Assembly (NCBI GenBank): GCA_030628785.1
Contig: DAOVQI010000193.1
Span: 1 to 6,537, forward strand
From: Bacteroidota bacterium
GTDB taxonomy: Bacteria; Bacteroidota; Bacteroidia; Bacteroidales; VadinHA17
Length of the DNA stretch: 6,537 bases
Reading direction: 5' to 3'
In this document: piece by piece, positions 6,340 to 6,537 of the stretch
Position numbering within the stretch: the stretch's first letter is position 1
Layout of the letters: every line of letters starts with the position of its first letter
Translations under genes and position numbers: made by a program
The notes under the pieces: generated by a model
Told to the model about the DNA's origin: nothing
What the model saw: the letters and a program-made list of their open reading frames with translations, nothing else
The model's database searches: none

Positions 6340-6385
6340 ATGCTCGAAAAACATACGCAATCGAAGATTGCTTGTTTTTCGGCAT
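6340..6385. repeat. Imperfect long hairpin, partner in opposite orientation
   Basis: The stem has three blocks: 6340-6343 with 6382-6385, 6345-6353 with 6373-6381, and 6357-6362 with 6366-6371, closed by a GAA triloop. Interruptions are T6344 and an internal loop (6354-6356 against 6372), giving 19 bp in total. The tip carries AATCGAAGATT (6359-6369) in the opposite orientation to the neighbouring hairpin at 6300-6336, three bases away. The head-to-head pairing of two interrupted hairpins resembles the general plan of REP/BIME elements, but no family match can be claimed. Confidence 0.7.
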
Positions 6386-6391
6386 TTGTGG

Positions 6392-6412
6392 TTCGTAGTT
6401 TTTAGTTCGTAG
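6392..6412. repeat. Heptamer repeat, A-B-A pattern, second array
   Basis: Three consecutive 7-base units read TTCGTAG, TTTTTAG and TTCGTAG, with the outer units identical and the middle one sharing the final TAG and initial T. It has the same period and A-B-A layout as the array at 5048-5068 but a different sequence. It lies exactly where similarity of the GIY-YIG remnant to its family ends. Confidence 0.55.
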
Positions 6413-6537
6413 TATCAGTTGATTTCTTAGGCAGTTTGTTACCCCTGAATTAAGAACGCTGTTGTTTAGATTTGCAGCTATGTAAACATATCCTTTTTTA
6501 GCCATTGAAAATGCACTGAATAATTGCGATCCGCCAG

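Larger units (their letters stand above)
6326..6505 (-). pseudogene. Remnant of a small GIY-YIG nuclease gene (N-terminal part)
   Basis: From the ATG at 6505 the minus strand reads MAKKGYVYIAANLNNSVLNS, then GVTNCLRNQL. This follows the start of the small GIY-YIG nuclease family, whose proteins begin roughly KKGYVYI-NK-NTVLY-GVTNDLKRR. Similarity covers about 30 residues and then stops. The frame continues through the heptamer array and the palindromes to a TAA at 6326, giving only 59 residues against about 80-100 for intact members. The tyrosine of the YIG motif is replaced (NSG), and the catalytic helix and later glutamate are missing. It is therefore best read as a decayed, truncated copy, possibly cut by insertion or accretion of the repeats. 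It points at the nuclease gene in the same direction. Confidence 0.65.

Overview
The window looks like a stretch of a Bacteroidota (Bacteroidetes) chromosome, probably from an AT-rich environmental member. The signs are a TonB-dependent receptor with an N-terminal carboxypeptidase-regulatory-like domain, two matches to the Bacteroidota -7 promoter consensus TAnnTTTG placed in front of genes, no clear Shine-Dalgarno sequences, and a secreted EEP-family nuclease of a type common in this phylum. No ribosomal RNA, tRNA, CRISPR array or complete insertion sequence was seen.

Layout. Positions 1-408 hold no gene but carry a cluster of hairpins: two look-alike GAAA-loop hairpins, a GC-rich hairpin and a strong terminator-like hairpin, followed by an A-rich tract. 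Positions 409-2808 (minus) encode an outer-membrane TonB-dependent receptor. A textbook TPP (thiamine pyrophosphate) riboswitch lies directly upstream (2842-2933), with a -7 promoter box just outside it, so the receptor is most likely a thiamine or thiamine-precursor importer shut off when TPP is plentiful. Next, also on the minus strand, is a thioredoxin-fold protein with a CQPC active site (2972-3340). Divergent from it on the plus strand is a full-length CCA-adding tRNA nucleotidyltransferase with a C-terminal HD domain (3531-4946). Convergent with that is a secreted endonuclease/exonuclease/phosphatase (EEP) protein on the minus strand (5205-6275). At the right edge is the decayed start of a small GIY-YIG nuclease gene (minus, 6326-6505).

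The genes are mostly independent housekeeping or transport units, not one pathway. The unusual content is in the intergenic DNA. Both sides of the EEP gene carry palindromes capped by C-GAA-G triloops that share the 11-mer AATCGAAGATT (three copies in the window). One of them, 4954-5013, folds with no unpaired junction base into a three-way junction: a 17-bp outer stem and two 5-bp GAA-capped arms. Period-7 repeats in an A-B-A pattern and further paired hairpins with compensatory base changes occur in the same gaps. These may be members of one or more dispersed palindromic repeat families of this genome, but their function cannot be read from this window alone.
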